This document shows positions 30,031 through 38,795 of a stretch of 64,000 nt of DNA, piece by piece. The stretch's first letter is position 1. Each line of letters begins with the position of its first letter. Source of the DNA: a virus; IMG/VR virus record IMGVR_UViG_3300033146_001127, positions 1 to 64,000 of that record, one strand, 5' to 3'. Both the position numbers and the translations under genes were made by a program. The notes beneath the pieces are model-generated. The model was not told the origin of the DNA. It made no database searches and saw nothing but the letters and a program-made list of their open reading frames with translations.

Positions 30031-31541
30031 ATTTCAATAGAGTTAATGATGTCAATTACGGTATCACCTTTTTCCAAATTGTTCATCATTTCAAATACTT
30101 TTTCATTCCAACCAGAAATTAGATAAATATCATTATCTTTTTCTGAGAATGGACTAGTGCCATATGAATTAAGATTAAACAAATACAATTTTGCATTTGG
30201 ATTATTTTTCTTATATTCACTCCATTCTTTTCTGATAGATCCACCATATAATTCACAATCAGTGAAAATCATAATTTTATCAAACTTCTGATTATTTTCA
30301 TTTGCATATTTCACAACTTTATAACCATTAGTTGAATATCCAACTTCACCATTAATACTATGTAATTTGGATACATTTGATAAAATACTATTCTTTGGAA
30401 AATTATATGTTTTGAATATATCACCAAAGATACCAGTAATGGAATATTTTGTTTTATGTCCAATCATCATAGCCATCATTGTTCCGATATCATACATCAT
30501 GATTGAAGATTTTTGTGATACACTACTCCACATAGAACCAGATACATCAGCAGCAATCAAAACATTATCATCTTCATTGAGAGGAATATTTTTGATTGAA
30601 TGTATTACAGCTGATTCTAATGCTTCAAGAATAAGTGGTGTATATACAGATGTAATAACTTTAGAATTAAATAAGTTATATGAACCACTATCACCTTTTA
30701 ACATTTTATATGCTGATAAAAATCTAAATGGCAACTGTTTAGATTTCAAAACAGCATTTTCATTACTGATATAATTACATACTTTTTCAATGTGTTCTTT
30801 GGATACATCGGCTTCAAGAATGTTTCTTAGGTTACGAAGAGTTGCCATATAACCAACTTTCTTGGAATCAATTAGTTCTTCCCACACATCTTTTTTTGAA
30901 CGACCATTTTTGCCACTTTCTGATAATTGAGTTTCCCAAGTATAAGGGGTATCCAATGTATCAGTAATTATTTTTTCAAATAATTCTTTTTGTTCTGGTG
31001 TTTTAGGTGATACATGACACAAAAATAGTGCATCACGAAACTTAACATCAGTTGGTCTATTGTATTTGGCAAAATGATATTCTTCAAACTTATCAAACGC
31101 CTTTGAAATACCTTTTGATATTTGTTTTGACAATTTGTTAAGTTTTTTTGTTCCCACTCGTTTATTTGAGATTTGATAAAAAGCTAATAGTTCTGTAATC
31201 TCATCTGCACGTTGGATGACATTTTCAGTCATACGAGATATTAGATTATCCCCATTATGTATTTTTGCCAATTCTACTGTTAATACAAGTGGAATAGTAC
31301 GAAGATTCATTTCTTTTCTGGCATATACCGCAAGTCTTGCAACATATTCAGGATTACATTGAGAAATCAAAGATTGAATTCTTTTTAATGTTGAATTTGA
31401 ATCTTCATAAAAGGTATTTTGTAACATAGATGCACATACTGTTTTATATAATTCCATTTCTGGATTTAATGTATATGCTTCGCCATTTTCATGGTTTATT
31501 GTTTTTGAATGGTCTACTGCTGTTGAATTAAATCTACTCAT
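30027..31541 (-). CDS. Ro60/TROVE-domain protein (Rsr-like)
   Basis: Starts at MSRFNSTAVDHSKTINH with TTGGAGGT upstream; 504 residues. The first 300 residues form a TROVE-type HEAT-repeat ring (EYVARLAVYARKEMNLRTI is characteristic). The C-terminal part is a von Willebrand A domain with the MIDAS motif DVSGSMW. Bacterial Ro proteins bind Y RNAs and help RNA decay and quality control. A 244-base stretch without a solid gene lies upstream and should be searched for a Y RNA. Confidence 0.92.
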   Translation of the reverse strand: MSRFNSTAVDHSKTINHENGEAYTLNPEMELYKTVCASMLQNTFYEDSNSTLKRIQSLISQCNPEYVARLAVYARKEMNLRTIPLVLTVELAKIHNGDNLISRMTENVIQRADEITELLAFYQISNKRVGTKKLNKLSKQISKGISKAFDKFEEYHFAKYNRPTDVKFRDALFLCHVSPKTPEQKELFEKIITDTLDTPYTWETQLSESGKNGRSKKDVWEELIDSKKVGYMATLRNLRNILEADVSKEHIEKVCNYISNENAVLKSKQLPFRFLSAYKMLKGDSGSYNLFNSKVITSVYTPLILEALESAVIHSIKNIPLNEDDNVLIAADVSGSMWSSVSQKSSIMMYDIGTMMAMMIGHKTKYSITGIFGDIFKTYNFPKNSILSNVSKLHSINGEVGYSTNGYKVVKYANENNQKFDKIMIFTDCELYGGSIRKEWSEYKKNNPNAKLYLFNLNSYGTSPFSEKDNDIYLISGWNEKVFEMMNNLEKGDTVIDIINSIEI

Positions 31542-31785
31542 TATTACCTCCAAGAATTAAACGTCATTGTTTGGTAAAATTATTAGGATTTTGTCATTGA
31601 AGGAGTGTGGCTCGTTGTCCACTTATTAACGAATAATTAACTTTTACATTAATTAACGGGTATACGAATTTAAGGAATTGTAATACCATCCAACCTTTTC
31701 GCATTCAATTTTAACCAGAATGTCAGCAATTATGTTTGAAGTATCCATCAACTACGTCACTAATAATTTATATTGTTAGATATTA
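31542..31785. other. gap upstream of the Ro60-like gene
   Basis: No solid gene. A 31-codon frame on the minus strand (31653-31748, MDTSNIIADILVKIECEK) lacks a ribosome site. A short hairpin-like segment AGTGTGG/TCCACT lies near 31606-31626. A Y RNA would be expected near a Ro gene, but I cannot identify its conserved parts by eye. Confidence 0.4.
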
Positions 31786-31938
31786 TCAGTTTTCTTTTTG
31801 TTTGTCAACTTTCTTTTTCTTTTTCTTCATTTTTTTTGTACCAATGGGAACTTTGGCTATATCACTAGTGGTTGTTCCAACTCCACCCCCATCACCACCT
31901 GAACCATCACATTCATTTATATATTTTTTGAATTTCAT
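31786..31938 (-). CDS. 50-aa capsid-targeted peptide with Gly-rich core
   Basis: MKFKKYINE (capsid-targeting type, I-x-E cleavage site) is followed by CDGSGGDGGGVGTTTSDI and then a lysine-rich tail (KKMKKKKKKVDK). Gly-rich GVGTTT(S/A)DI segments occur in other capsid-targeted proteins of T4-like phages. Its ATG overlaps the stop of a radical SAM gene (TAATG). It may be an injected peptide and possibly a substrate of the radical SAM enzymes; the latter is inference. Confidence 0.65.
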   Translation of the reverse strand: MKFKKYINECDGSGGDGGGVGTTTSDIAKVPIGTKKMKKKKKKVDKQKEN

Positions 31939-32615
31939 TATAATCCCCTATTCATATGTGACCAACTATTAAGATGTGTATAATTATTATTTATAATACA
32001 TTTAATTAATCTGTTAGTGTAATTGGAATATCCACCAATTTTACCTAATGCTTTGAATATTTCCATGCATGATTTATATTGTATTGGATAATCATATTTC
32101 CCTTCAAAGTGAAAAGGAGTAAATGTACTATCAGTGAAAAATAGGGAAAAATTAATATTTGGATATTTTTTGAGAAAGTTATATAATAAATGTGAATTTT
32201 TATTATGTAATACTATATTTGTTACAACATTATAGTTATGATTATCTTCTATAAAATGTAATATTTTTTTGTCAATTTCTTGATCTAATTCGGAGACACA
32301 ATGAATTATTATTTCTCTGATATGTTTTTCATATTTAACATGGAAATTTTTTTTGATGAAAGTACCATTTGTACAAATTGCTAATTTATAATCAGTCATA
32401 TGGAACAATTTATACCAAAAGTCATCGGATAATAATCCTGGTTCACCACCACTTAAAAATACATGTTTTAATTTATATTTAATTTTTTTAATTTCATTTA
32501 ATATTTCATTTTCATTATATGCACCATTAGGGTCACGGGCAATACAATATGGACATTTCCAATTACATACATTATGTAGACCTATACAAAATTCATTAAC
32601 ATATAATTTTGTCAT
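31938..32615 (-). CDS. radical SAM protein, 225 aa
   Basis: The Fe-S motif CNWKCPYC (C17, C21, C24) and LSGGEPGL, the SAM-binding GGE, identify a radical SAM enzyme. It is short, lacking an evident SPASM domain; the C-terminus has single cysteines only. It overlaps the upstream radical SAM gene by four bases and the downstream 50-aa gene by one base. QueE-like or peptide-modifying activity are both possible. Confidence 0.85.
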   Translation of the reverse strand: MTKLYVNEFCIGLHNVCNWKCPYCIARDPNGAYNENEILNEIKKIKYKLKHVFLSGGEPGLLSDDFWYKLFHMTDYKLAICTNGTFIKKNFHVKYEKHIREIIIHCVSELDQEIDKKILHFIEDNHNYNVVTNIVLHNKNSHLLYNFLKKYPNINFSLFFTDSTFTPFHFEGKYDYPIQYKSCMEIFKALGKIGGYSNYTNRLIKCIINNNYTHLNSWSHMNRGL

Positions 32616-33550
32616 CGTAATGTTACCGTTGTTCCTGTCATATGATTAATTTTTGATGATCTATTTGTCCATACTAAAACAGAAGGATCATCATATAGAA
32701 AATCACAATCTTTACAGAAATTAATTTCATCAAATCGTTTTTCTCTGTGCATTTGTCTTAACCAATTATATCTTTCTGAATTATATGATTCTATTATTGA
32801 TTTGTCGTCACAATGAGATAAAACTGCTTCTTCATCTCGTCCTAATATTTGACAACAAGGAACAACAGCTAATTTATGTCCATTAATTCCGCCAGCTCTA
32901 ATTGTTATTTCTGGTGCGAAAGGTCTACCACAAGTTTTCTTTTCACCTTTCCTTGTGTTTACTTTTAACATTCCAGACCAATTATGCATCTTCCATATTT
33001 CTGCTGGACAGTTGGTTATATTAATAACATTATTTTTATATAATTGTATTTCTTCAATTGAATTGATTATTAAATGATAAGAAAACAAATCACAATTTGA
33101 TTTTGTTAGATTTATATAATCTTTCATTTCTATCATATTTTGTATAACGGTATTAAAATTATCTCTACCAGTTATATTTTTATATGAAGATTCATTATAA
33201 CCTATTATAGAAAATCTGAAAAGACCTAATCCAGCATCAATACATTCTTTCATAAAAGAACCATTCATTAGATATCCATTGGAATATAATTGAGGTTTAA
33301 TTCCTTTTTTAACTGTATATTCTATATATTTAGGGAGATTTTTATTAAGGGTTGCTTCACCTGATCCATCCAATTGAATCACATTAACACCAATTTGACT
33401 ACATTCATCAATTAATTTTTTATATTCATTAAATTCAATAGAATCATTAAATAAACCTCTTCCACCTTGTGATTGAGGACACATTTTACATAAATAATTA
33501 CATGAGCCTTCTATTTCAATGACTGCTCTTTTTATTTCTACATATTTCAT
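32612..33550 (-). CDS. radical SAM protein with C-terminal cysteine cluster
   Basis: A 312-residue enzyme with CNYLCKMC (C17, C21, C24), a GSGEATLN version of the GGE motif and a C-terminal SPASM-like set: VPCCQ followed by NFCKDCDFL. SPASM enzymes usually modify peptides. A TATAAATA box ends only seven bases before the ATG (33557-33564), so its mRNA may be leaderless. It is the first gene of the cluster running down to 31786. Confidence 0.85.
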   Translation of the reverse strand: MKYVEIKRAVIEIEGSCNYLCKMCPQSQGGRGLFNDSIEFNEYKKLIDECSQIGVNVIQLDGSGEATLNKNLPKYIEYTVKKGIKPQLYSNGYLMNGSFMKECIDAGLGLFRFSIIGYNESSYKNITGRDNFNTVIQNMIEMKDYINLTKSNCDLFSYHLIINSIEEIQLYKNNVINITNCPAEIWKMHNWSGMLKVNTRKGEKKTCGRPFAPEITIRAGGINGHKLAVVPCCQILGRDEEAVLSHCDDKSIIESYNSERYNWLRQMHREKRFDEINFCKDCDFLYDDPSVLVWTNRSSKINHMTGTTVTLR

Positions 33551-33556
33551 ATAATA

Positions 33557-33564
33557 TATTTATA
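33557..33564 (-). promoter_or_regulatory. possible T4-type late promoter
   Basis: TATAAATA on the minus strand, directly before the radical SAM gene at 33550. Very close to the ATG, so weaker evidence. Confidence 0.4.
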
Positions 33565-33580
33565 AATTGTTGAGGGAAAA

Positions 33581-34246
33581 ATGAAAATAAAGTTTGACAA
33601 AAATGTTGATTATTGTATATATATTGGTGGTTTACAGTCAGGAAAAAGTTTTATATTTAAGTCTATAAAATCTGATTCAATTCATTTTTCAAAAGAATTA
33701 TTTCCAAATATTATAAATGTTCTTTCTATTTCATCTATATTTGAAAGAAGAAATATTCTTGGAATAAATCAATATATAACAGCAATTAAACCAAAATTAA
33801 ATAATTGTTATATATTAAAAAATAATTTTGTAACATCTTCATTGAAACATATTAATGATGTAATCAGAAGATATGGTAATATTAATATAATGAATTCTTC
33901 AAACCAAAAACAAGCATTAAATGTAATATTAACATCACATTATTATACATTAAAATTATTAAGAGATTATAATATTACATATAAAGACAAGGATATATTA
34001 TCATTACCACCTACTGATATTAATATATATGATTTTTTTGAAGATGAAATAAAAACATATAATATTGATGTAATAAATCCCATTCATAAAAAAATTGATT
34101 ATGAATGGGATTATTATAGATATAAAGAAGAAATTGAGAAAAGTGTATTTGAATGTTATGGTGTTAAAAAAACTTTCGATCTCGATAGAGTATTAAACAT
34201 GATAGATGATGAAGAATATAAAATCAAGAAAAAATATGGATTTTAA
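33581..34246 (+). CDS. P-loop-like protein, 221 aa
   Basis: Begins MKIKFDKNVDYCIYIGGLQSGKS; GGLQSGKS at 16-23 is a Walker A loop. No second motif is clear and the rest is Asn/Ile-rich. GAGGG precedes the ATG. It could be a small kinase or a diverged ATPase. It ends next to the stop of the converging gene 34247-34933. Confidence 0.65.
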   Translation: MKIKFDKNVDYCIYIGGLQSGKSFIFKSIKSDSIHFSKELFPNIINVLSISSIFERRNILGINQYITAIKPKLNNCYILKNNFVTSSLKHINDVIRRYGNINIMNSSNQKQALNVILTSHYYTLKLLRDYNITYKDKDILSLPPTDINIYDFFEDEIKTYNIDVINPIHKKIDYEWDYYRYKEEIEKSVFECYGVKKTFDLDRVLNMIDDEEYKIKKKYGF

Positions 34247-34933
34247 TTATACTCTTACTAAACTACCATCTGATTTGATCCATAAAGCATAAAAACTAAT
34301 GATAGGTAATTTTTCAGTTGTAACGTCAATATCATATTTTTCAATTACCTTCATTTCAATTTCTTCTGGCAATTCATTTTCTATACTTTTCAATGCTTTA
34401 AGATTAGGTAAATGATCATCAATTAATCTAACTCTTCTGTATTCACCAGTTTCAATATATTTCATCATTATTTTTTTCTTATTACCATCAATAGTTCCAC
34501 TCTTCATATTACCAGCACGTTCAATATAAACATTAGGACTATCAATTTTTATACCATTTTCACGGAATGTATCAAGAAAAACTTGTTTGTTATCAAAATC
34601 AGCTCGTGCTGTTAAGAATATAATTTTACTATTACTATCCATCTTTTCGATCTGTTTAATCATTTTTTTTATACGATCAACAGAACTTTTTATTGGTATG
34701 GATGTATTCTTAAATAATTCTGCATTTCTAAATTGTTGATAATCATATTCTTCACCATCTTTAAGTTGATAACTATTATATTCTTGGTTATCTAATTCCC
34801 TTACAACTTTACCATTCTTTTTTACGAGAACTTTGGCAAATGTTCTAAACATGGTTTCATCAATATCAACAAAAGTTATACCAGCCCCATAATGATTACG
34901 GGTCATCTCATTTATATAATCATTAAATTTCAT
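34247..34933 (-). CDS. capsid-targeted HAD-superfamily phosphatase-like protein
   Basis: A 228-residue protein starting MKFNDYINE, a capsid-targeting N-terminus with an I-x-E site. The HAD motifs are FVDIDET (nucleophile D23, acid D25), IFLTARAD and RLIDDHLPN. It resembles polynucleotide-kinase-type or nucleotidase HAD domains of phages. It should be packaged and injected, acting early on nucleotides or nucleic-acid ends; substrate unknown. Confidence 0.78.
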   Translation of the reverse strand: MKFNDYINEMTRNHYGAGITFVDIDETMFRTFAKVLVKKNGKVVRELDNQEYNSYQLKDGEEYDYQQFRNAELFKNTSIPIKSSVDRIKKMIKQIEKMDSNSKIIFLTARADFDNKQVFLDTFRENGIKIDSPNVYIERAGNMKSGTIDGNKKKIMMKYIETGEYRRVRLIDDHLPNLKALKSIENELPEEIEMKVIEKYDIDVTTEKLPIISFYALWIKSDGSLVRV

Positions 34934-34943
34934 TTTTTATTCC

Positions 34944-35408
34944 TTATGTTGGTGGTGAATCATCATATGGTTCAACTACTCTCATACCTGCCGTATAAGT
35001 TTTTGATGCTGTTGTCCATGCAACGTCTGGATTTCGTTTTGTAACTCTATATGCCTTACCATCCTCAACTGATACACTGGAACTAACTGTAACTGTATAT
35101 ACACCAGTAATATTATCATATGTAACATCCGTTACTGTAACTTCAGTTCCGTCTATGTCTAATATCCAAGCGTCAGTATTAACATCACTTCTAGTGTCAA
35201 AGTTAATATCTTTGGAAATAAATGTGTTACCTGTATTTGTTTCGTCAGCTCTTGCATATAATACTGAATTTCTATATTCAGTTTTTTCAATTGGAATAGA
35301 ACCAGCATTTCTTAACGGTGAACCATTGTTAATAGTAACACCTTCTGGAACGATGAATGGTTCAGTATAACCCGTCCATGAATATCCATTCTTTCCTAAA
35401 TCAGCCAT
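34944..35408 (-). CDS. late structural-like protein, 154 aa
   Basis: Begins MADLGKNGYSWTGYTEPFIV. It is rich in Thr, Ser, Val and Asp with alternating strands (TEVTVTDVTYDNITGVYTV), the look of a beta-rich virion protein. GGAGGA precedes the ATG and a late promoter lies 32 bases upstream. Perhaps a head-decoration or fibre-associated protein. Confidence 0.62.
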   Translation of the reverse strand: MADLGKNGYSWTGYTEPFIVPEGVTINNGSPLRNAGSIPIEKTEYRNSVLYARADETNTGNTFISKDINFDTRSDVNTDAWILDIDGTEVTVTDVTYDNITGVYTVTVSSSVSVEDGKAYRVTKRNPDVAWTTASKTYTAGMRVVEPYDDSPPT

Positions 35409-35440
35409 TTATAAAATTCCTCCATTTTAATGTATAACAG

Positions 35441-35459
35441 TATTTATATTTTATAAATA
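35441..35459. promoter_or_regulatory. divergent T4-type late promoters
   Basis: TATAAATA on the minus strand (35441-35448) serves the gene at 35408; TATAAATA on the plus strand (35452-35459) serves the gene at 35489. The plus-strand leader begins with AGTATAT-GA-ATATACT, a 7-bp hairpin. Confidence 0.75.
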
Positions 35460-35488
35460 GTATATGAATATACTAAAAGGAGATTTAT

Positions 35489-35998
35489 ATGAAATTCCAA
35501 TCTTTTGTTGTCAATGAAAATATGATGGAGAAATCTTTATCATTTATCAAAAGATTATCATTCAATAAAGTTAAGAGTTTTTTGAAGGGTGAGTTTGATA
35601 AGTTTGTTGAAATGATTAAAACAACAGGAAGAGAAGAAGAAGCTCTTTCTATAATGAATAAGTTTTTTGGTACAAGATATCGTAGTTTTGAAGAAATACA
35701 AAAACAAAAAATCCATGAGTCTGACGAAATGGTAAATGAAGATTTGGCTCATTGGTGGGATGTTGTTAAATCTGAAGCATTTCCAACATTAGCATTTTAT
35801 CCCGCATTAACAGTTTGGTTGGAGATTGATAAGTTATTTAATGATAAAGATATGGATATGAAGAAGACTATTGTATATGCCTCTTTATGGATGTTATTGG
35901 TTAGTGGTAAATATGTCAATGGATGGATGAAATGGAAAAAACAAAATCCAGATGAATATACAGATGAAAGAAAACAAGGTAAAGGTGGTGTTATATAA
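35489..35998 (+). CDS. capsid-targeted protein with membrane segment, 169 aa
   Basis: Begins MKFQSFVVNE, a capsid-targeting-type N-terminus. The middle is helical, then comes NEDLAHWWDVVKSEAFPTL and a hydrophobic helix (TIVYASLWMLLVSG). An injected protein with a membrane-active segment is plausible. AAAGGAGAT precedes the ATG and a late promoter is 30 bases upstream. It opens the head-gene transcript. Confidence 0.62.
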   Translation: MKFQSFVVNENMMEKSLSFIKRLSFNKVKSFLKGEFDKFVEMIKTTGREEEALSIMNKFFGTRYRSFEEIQKQKIHESDEMVNEDLAHWWDVVKSEAFPTLAFYPALTVWLEIDKLFNDKDMDMKKTIVYASLWMLLVSGKYVNGWMKWKKQNPDEYTDERKQGKGGVI

Positions 35999-35999
35999 A

Positions 36000-36182
36000 A
36001 TGGATTTATTAGAAAAAATAGAACTGATGTTAGGTGAAGGTCTTTCCAAGGAGGAGAAAAAGAAAGCAAGAAAAGAAGAAAAGGGTGAGAAGGAAGATTA
36101 TGAAGATGTTGGTCATGAACAAAAAGAATCACCTGAATATGAAGAAGCAGAACATGACACTAAAAATGATGAGGAAGAATAA
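36000..36182 (+). CDS. highly charged late protein, 60 aa
   Basis: MDLLEKIELMLGEG followed by an almost entirely charged tail (KEEKKKARKEEKGEKE, then acidic). The MDLLEKI start is shared with the next gene. Position between capsid-targeted and head genes suggests a prohead core or internal peptide. Confidence 0.62.
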   Translation: MDLLEKIELMLGEGLSKEEKKKARKEEKGEKEDYEDVGHEQKESPEYEEAEHDTKNDEEE

Positions 36183-36195
36183 AAGGAGATAAACA

Positions 36196-36372
36196 ATGGA
36201 TTTATTAGAAAAGATTGATATGATGATTAATAGTATAAATGAAGATGATACTGCTTACCAAAAATTCTTTAAGGAAAAATTGGAAAAGTATGGTGTTAGT
36301 AGTCCAAGTGAGTTAGATGATAAAAAGAAAAAGGAATTTTTTGCTGAAGTTAAAAAAGATTGGAAAGGATAA
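36196..36372 (+). CDS. small internal or core-like protein, 58 aa
   Basis: Begins MDLLEKIDMMINSINEDD, with I-x-E as a possible gp21 site (SINE). The rest, FFKEKLEKYGVSSPSEL and KKEFFAEVKKDWKG, matches a short motif common in T4-like prohead-internal proteins. AAAGGAGAT precedes the ATG. Confidence 0.62.
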   Translation: MDLLEKIDMMINSINEDDTAYQKFFKEKLEKYGVSSPSELDDKKKKEFFAEVKKDWKG

Positions 36373-36387
36373 TTCTATTATCATTTA

Positions 36388-36864
36388 ATGAACAAAAGAA
36401 AAATCAAACAACATATAACGAGGAATTGTACCCCTTATATTCCTGTACATAAAGAGAAATATAAGGGGTCTTATCCAATAATTTGTAGATCAACATGGGA
36501 AACTGAGTTTTGTAAGTGGGCTGATATGTCCAGTGGTATAATACAATGGTCAAGTGAAGATGTGGGTATAAAATATCAAGATCCGAATATGCCAATCAAG
36601 GATGGTAAACCAAAGTTTAGAACTTATTATCCTGATTTTCTGATACAAACAAACAAAGGTGAGATATTTCTAATTGAAGTAAAACCATATAAAGAAACAA
36701 TTCAACCTACCCGTTCCTCACGAAAAAGTAATAAAACTATAGTAACAGAAACAAAGACTTGGAGAACCAATCAAGCTAAATGGCGTGCAGCAAAAGCATA
36801 TTGTGCAAGAAAAGGTTGGAAATTTAAAATAATAACAGAAAAGGAATTATTTAGGAAGAAATAA
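36388..36864 (+). CDS. 4: head completion protein, T4 gp4-like nuclease fold
   Basis: A 158-residue protein with RSTWETEFCKWAD, then WSSEDVGIKY, YYPDFLIQ and FLIEVKP, which gives the PD-(D/E)XK core (D in YPDF, EVK). This is the TnsA/T7-endonuclease-like fold of T4 gp4/50, needed to finish filled heads. The C-terminal KWRAAKAYCARKGWKFKIIT also fits. It overlaps the next gene by one base. Confidence 0.85.
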   Translation: MNKRKIKQHITRNCTPYIPVHKEKYKGSYPIICRSTWETEFCKWADMSSGIIQWSSEDVGIKYQDPNMPIKDGKPKFRTYYPDFLIQTNKGEIFLIEVKPYKETIQPTRSSRKSNKTIVTETKTWRTNQAKWRAAKAYCARKGWKFKIITEKELFRKK

Positions 36865-37364
36865 TGGCTATTAGAATACAATATACAAAACGATTTGGTG
36901 GTGTTCATTGGAAATCGGGTCATTTTTACAAGTTCAAATATCAGGCGTGGGAGAATGATCCTGAACCTGTCATATTATTGATGTATTCTTTTTCTGGTAT
37001 ACATCCAAATACAGGACATGAATGGAGATTTATACAAGGTATTAATTTTACTTATATACCAAGAACTCATAGGAAGGCATTTGTCAGAAGATGGATGACA
37101 GAATGGGAACATAATAATGGAAACTTTCAAGTTACATGGAATAGATTATCTGTTGAATATCCTATGGTAAAAAATGCAGTGAGAAGATATTTTTATAAAC
37201 CTTCATATTATATAACAAAACCAATGGAAATAGCAATGGAAGATATTGATGATATTGTAATTGGTACTTGGTCAAAAGATTTTAGTAAAAAAGTCAGAAC
37301 AAATTTAGTTCAAAAAATGAAACGAGTAAAACAAAATATTTCACGAGGATTAAGAAAACGATGA
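36864..37364 (+). CDS. conserved phage structural-region protein, 166 aa
   Basis: Basic protein with YKFKYQAWENDPEPVILLMY and GINFTYIPRTHRKAF. This pattern (a D-P-P-P-I-L strand, then GxNxxYI/LP) is shared by proteins next to head or baseplate genes in many myoviruses, with no function known to me. It overlaps genes on both sides by one and four bases. Confidence 0.7.
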   Translation: MAIRIQYTKRFGGVHWKSGHFYKFKYQAWENDPEPVILLMYSFSGIHPNTGHEWRFIQGINFTYIPRTHRKAFVRRWMTEWEHNNGNFQVTWNRLSVEYPMVKNAVRRYFYKPSYYITKPMEIAMEDIDDIVIGTWSKDFSKKVRTNLVQKMKRVKQNISRGLRKR

Positions 37365-37594
37365 AATATATTAAATTGGACATTTCTTTCAGTGATAAAT
37401 TGAAGTTATTATTTTTTGGACTAATATCCGAAGATATTTTACCAACAAAAGAAGTTATTGTTGAAAAGAAAATACACACACAAGTTAACACAGAGAGTAA
37501 CAAAAATATAAATATAGATATAGTAGAAGAAGATGAAAAATTAACAATACCATTTTTTGAGATGGATAATGATGATATAAAAAGTAATTTTTAA
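37361..37594 (+). CDS. small conserved phage protein, 77 aa
   Basis: MKYIKLDISFSDKLKLLFFG then EDILPTKE, a start seen in short proteins near head genes of T4-like phages. A TATAAATA box lies within the gene (37507-37514) and might serve the actin-like gene downstream. Function unknown. Confidence 0.62.
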   Translation: MKYIKLDISFSDKLKLLFFGLISEDILPTKEVIVEKKIHTQVNTESNKNINIDIVEEDEKLTIPFFEMDNDDIKSNF

Positions 37595-37604
37595 GGTAAT
37601 CAAT

Positions 37605-38723
37605 ATGTATGATTTGGATAATATGATGTTCCAAAATAAGGAGATGACAGAGATGACAGAAAATAGTGTTAAAACTGTGACAAAAAAGAAGACAACAAAA
37701 AAGAAAGTAGGTAAACCTGGGATTGGATTGGATGTTGGTACTGGTTTTCTTGTTGGTGCTGGATATGATGGGTCTAATAAAGAATCATTTGCACCACTAA
37801 GAGATGCCTTTTTTACAATAGATAAGGAAACATTCAATCGTTCTATGTTTGATAAAGGTAGTATGAAATATATAGAGGTTGGTAACGATATTCATGTTAT
37901 CGGTGAAGATGCTTTAACATTAGCAAAAATTAAAAATACTTCTGCAAAAAGACCATTAAATAGAGGTGTTATTAATCCACAAGAACGTAATGCTGCTCCA
38001 ATATTAAGAGAGATGTTTAGATATTGTATTCAGCCTTATATAAAAAAGGAAGGGGAAAAGATGGTATTCTCTATTCCTGGTGCAAAGGTAGGAGATGAAT
38101 CATTTGATGTTGATTATCATTCAATGTCTATACAATCATTAGGGAAATCATTTGGTGTTGATGCAATTCCAATTAATGAAGCATATGCTGTTATTTTATC
38201 TGAGATGGAAAAATCAGAAGATGTTACAGGATTAGGTTTTTCATTTGGTGCTGGTCTTGTAAATGTATGTTTTGTTTATAAGTCAATGTTATTGTTTGAA
38301 TTTTCAATAGACAAATCAGGTGATTTTATTGATACAGAATCAGCAAAAGCATGTGGTGTTTCTACTGCTGTAATTAATCATATCAAAGAAAAAGAATTAA
38401 TATTAACTGCTGATGAGTTTAGTGTATCACCTGAAATTAGAGCATTAATTTTTACTTATAAACATGTAATAAAAAATACAATAAGAGAAGTTATAAAAGC
38501 ATTTACTAATACAAGTGATGTTAATGTAATAGAACCAATACCAATTGTTGTATCAGGTGGAACAAGTATACCAAAAGGATTTATTGAATTATTTGAGGAA
38601 GAGATTAAAGGTTCTGATATGCCTTTTGAGGTGACAGAAATTATTCCTGCAAAAAATAGATTAGCTGCTGTTGCCAAAGGTTGTCTGTTATGGGCAAACC
38701 ATTTAGAAAATATTAAAAATTAA
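37605..38723 (+). CDS. actin-like ATPase (ParM/MreB/Hsp70 superfamily)
   Basis: A 372-residue protein. Phosphate-1 loop GIGLDVGTGFLVGAG near residue 38, a connect-1-like segment, phosphate-2 loop LGFSFGAGLVNV near 208 and the adenosine motif VVSGGTSIPKGF near 310 define the actin fold. Closest in style to ParM/StbA-type bacterial actins. In a lytic phage it might position DNA or proheads, or interfere with the host cytoskeleton. AAGG precedes the first ATG; a second start at MTENSVKT is possible. Confidence 0.82.
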   Translation: MYDLDNMMFQNKEMTEMTENSVKTVTKKKTTKKKVGKPGIGLDVGTGFLVGAGYDGSNKESFAPLRDAFFTIDKETFNRSMFDKGSMKYIEVGNDIHVIGEDALTLAKIKNTSAKRPLNRGVINPQERNAAPILREMFRYCIQPYIKKEGEKMVFSIPGAKVGDESFDVDYHSMSIQSLGKSFGVDAIPINEAYAVILSEMEKSEDVTGLGFSFGAGLVNVCFVYKSMLLFEFSIDKSGDFIDTESAKACGVSTAVINHIKEKELILTADEFSVSPEIRALIFTYKHVIKNTIREVIKAFTNTSDVNVIEPIPIVVSGGTSIPKGFIELFEEEIKGSDMPFEVTEIIPAKNRLAAVAKGCLLWANHLENIKN

Positions 38724-38725
38724 AG

Positions 38726-38754
38726 TTGACATATTAAAACTGATGTAGTATCAT
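38726..38754 (+). promoter_or_regulatory. sigma70-type promoter
   Basis: TTGACA, 17 bases, TATCAT on the plus strand, directly after the actin-like gene and 42 bases before the ATG at 38796. Confidence 0.72.
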
Positions 38755-38795
38755 ATGTGTAAAAATATTACATACAAAATGTGGAGGTATATAGG

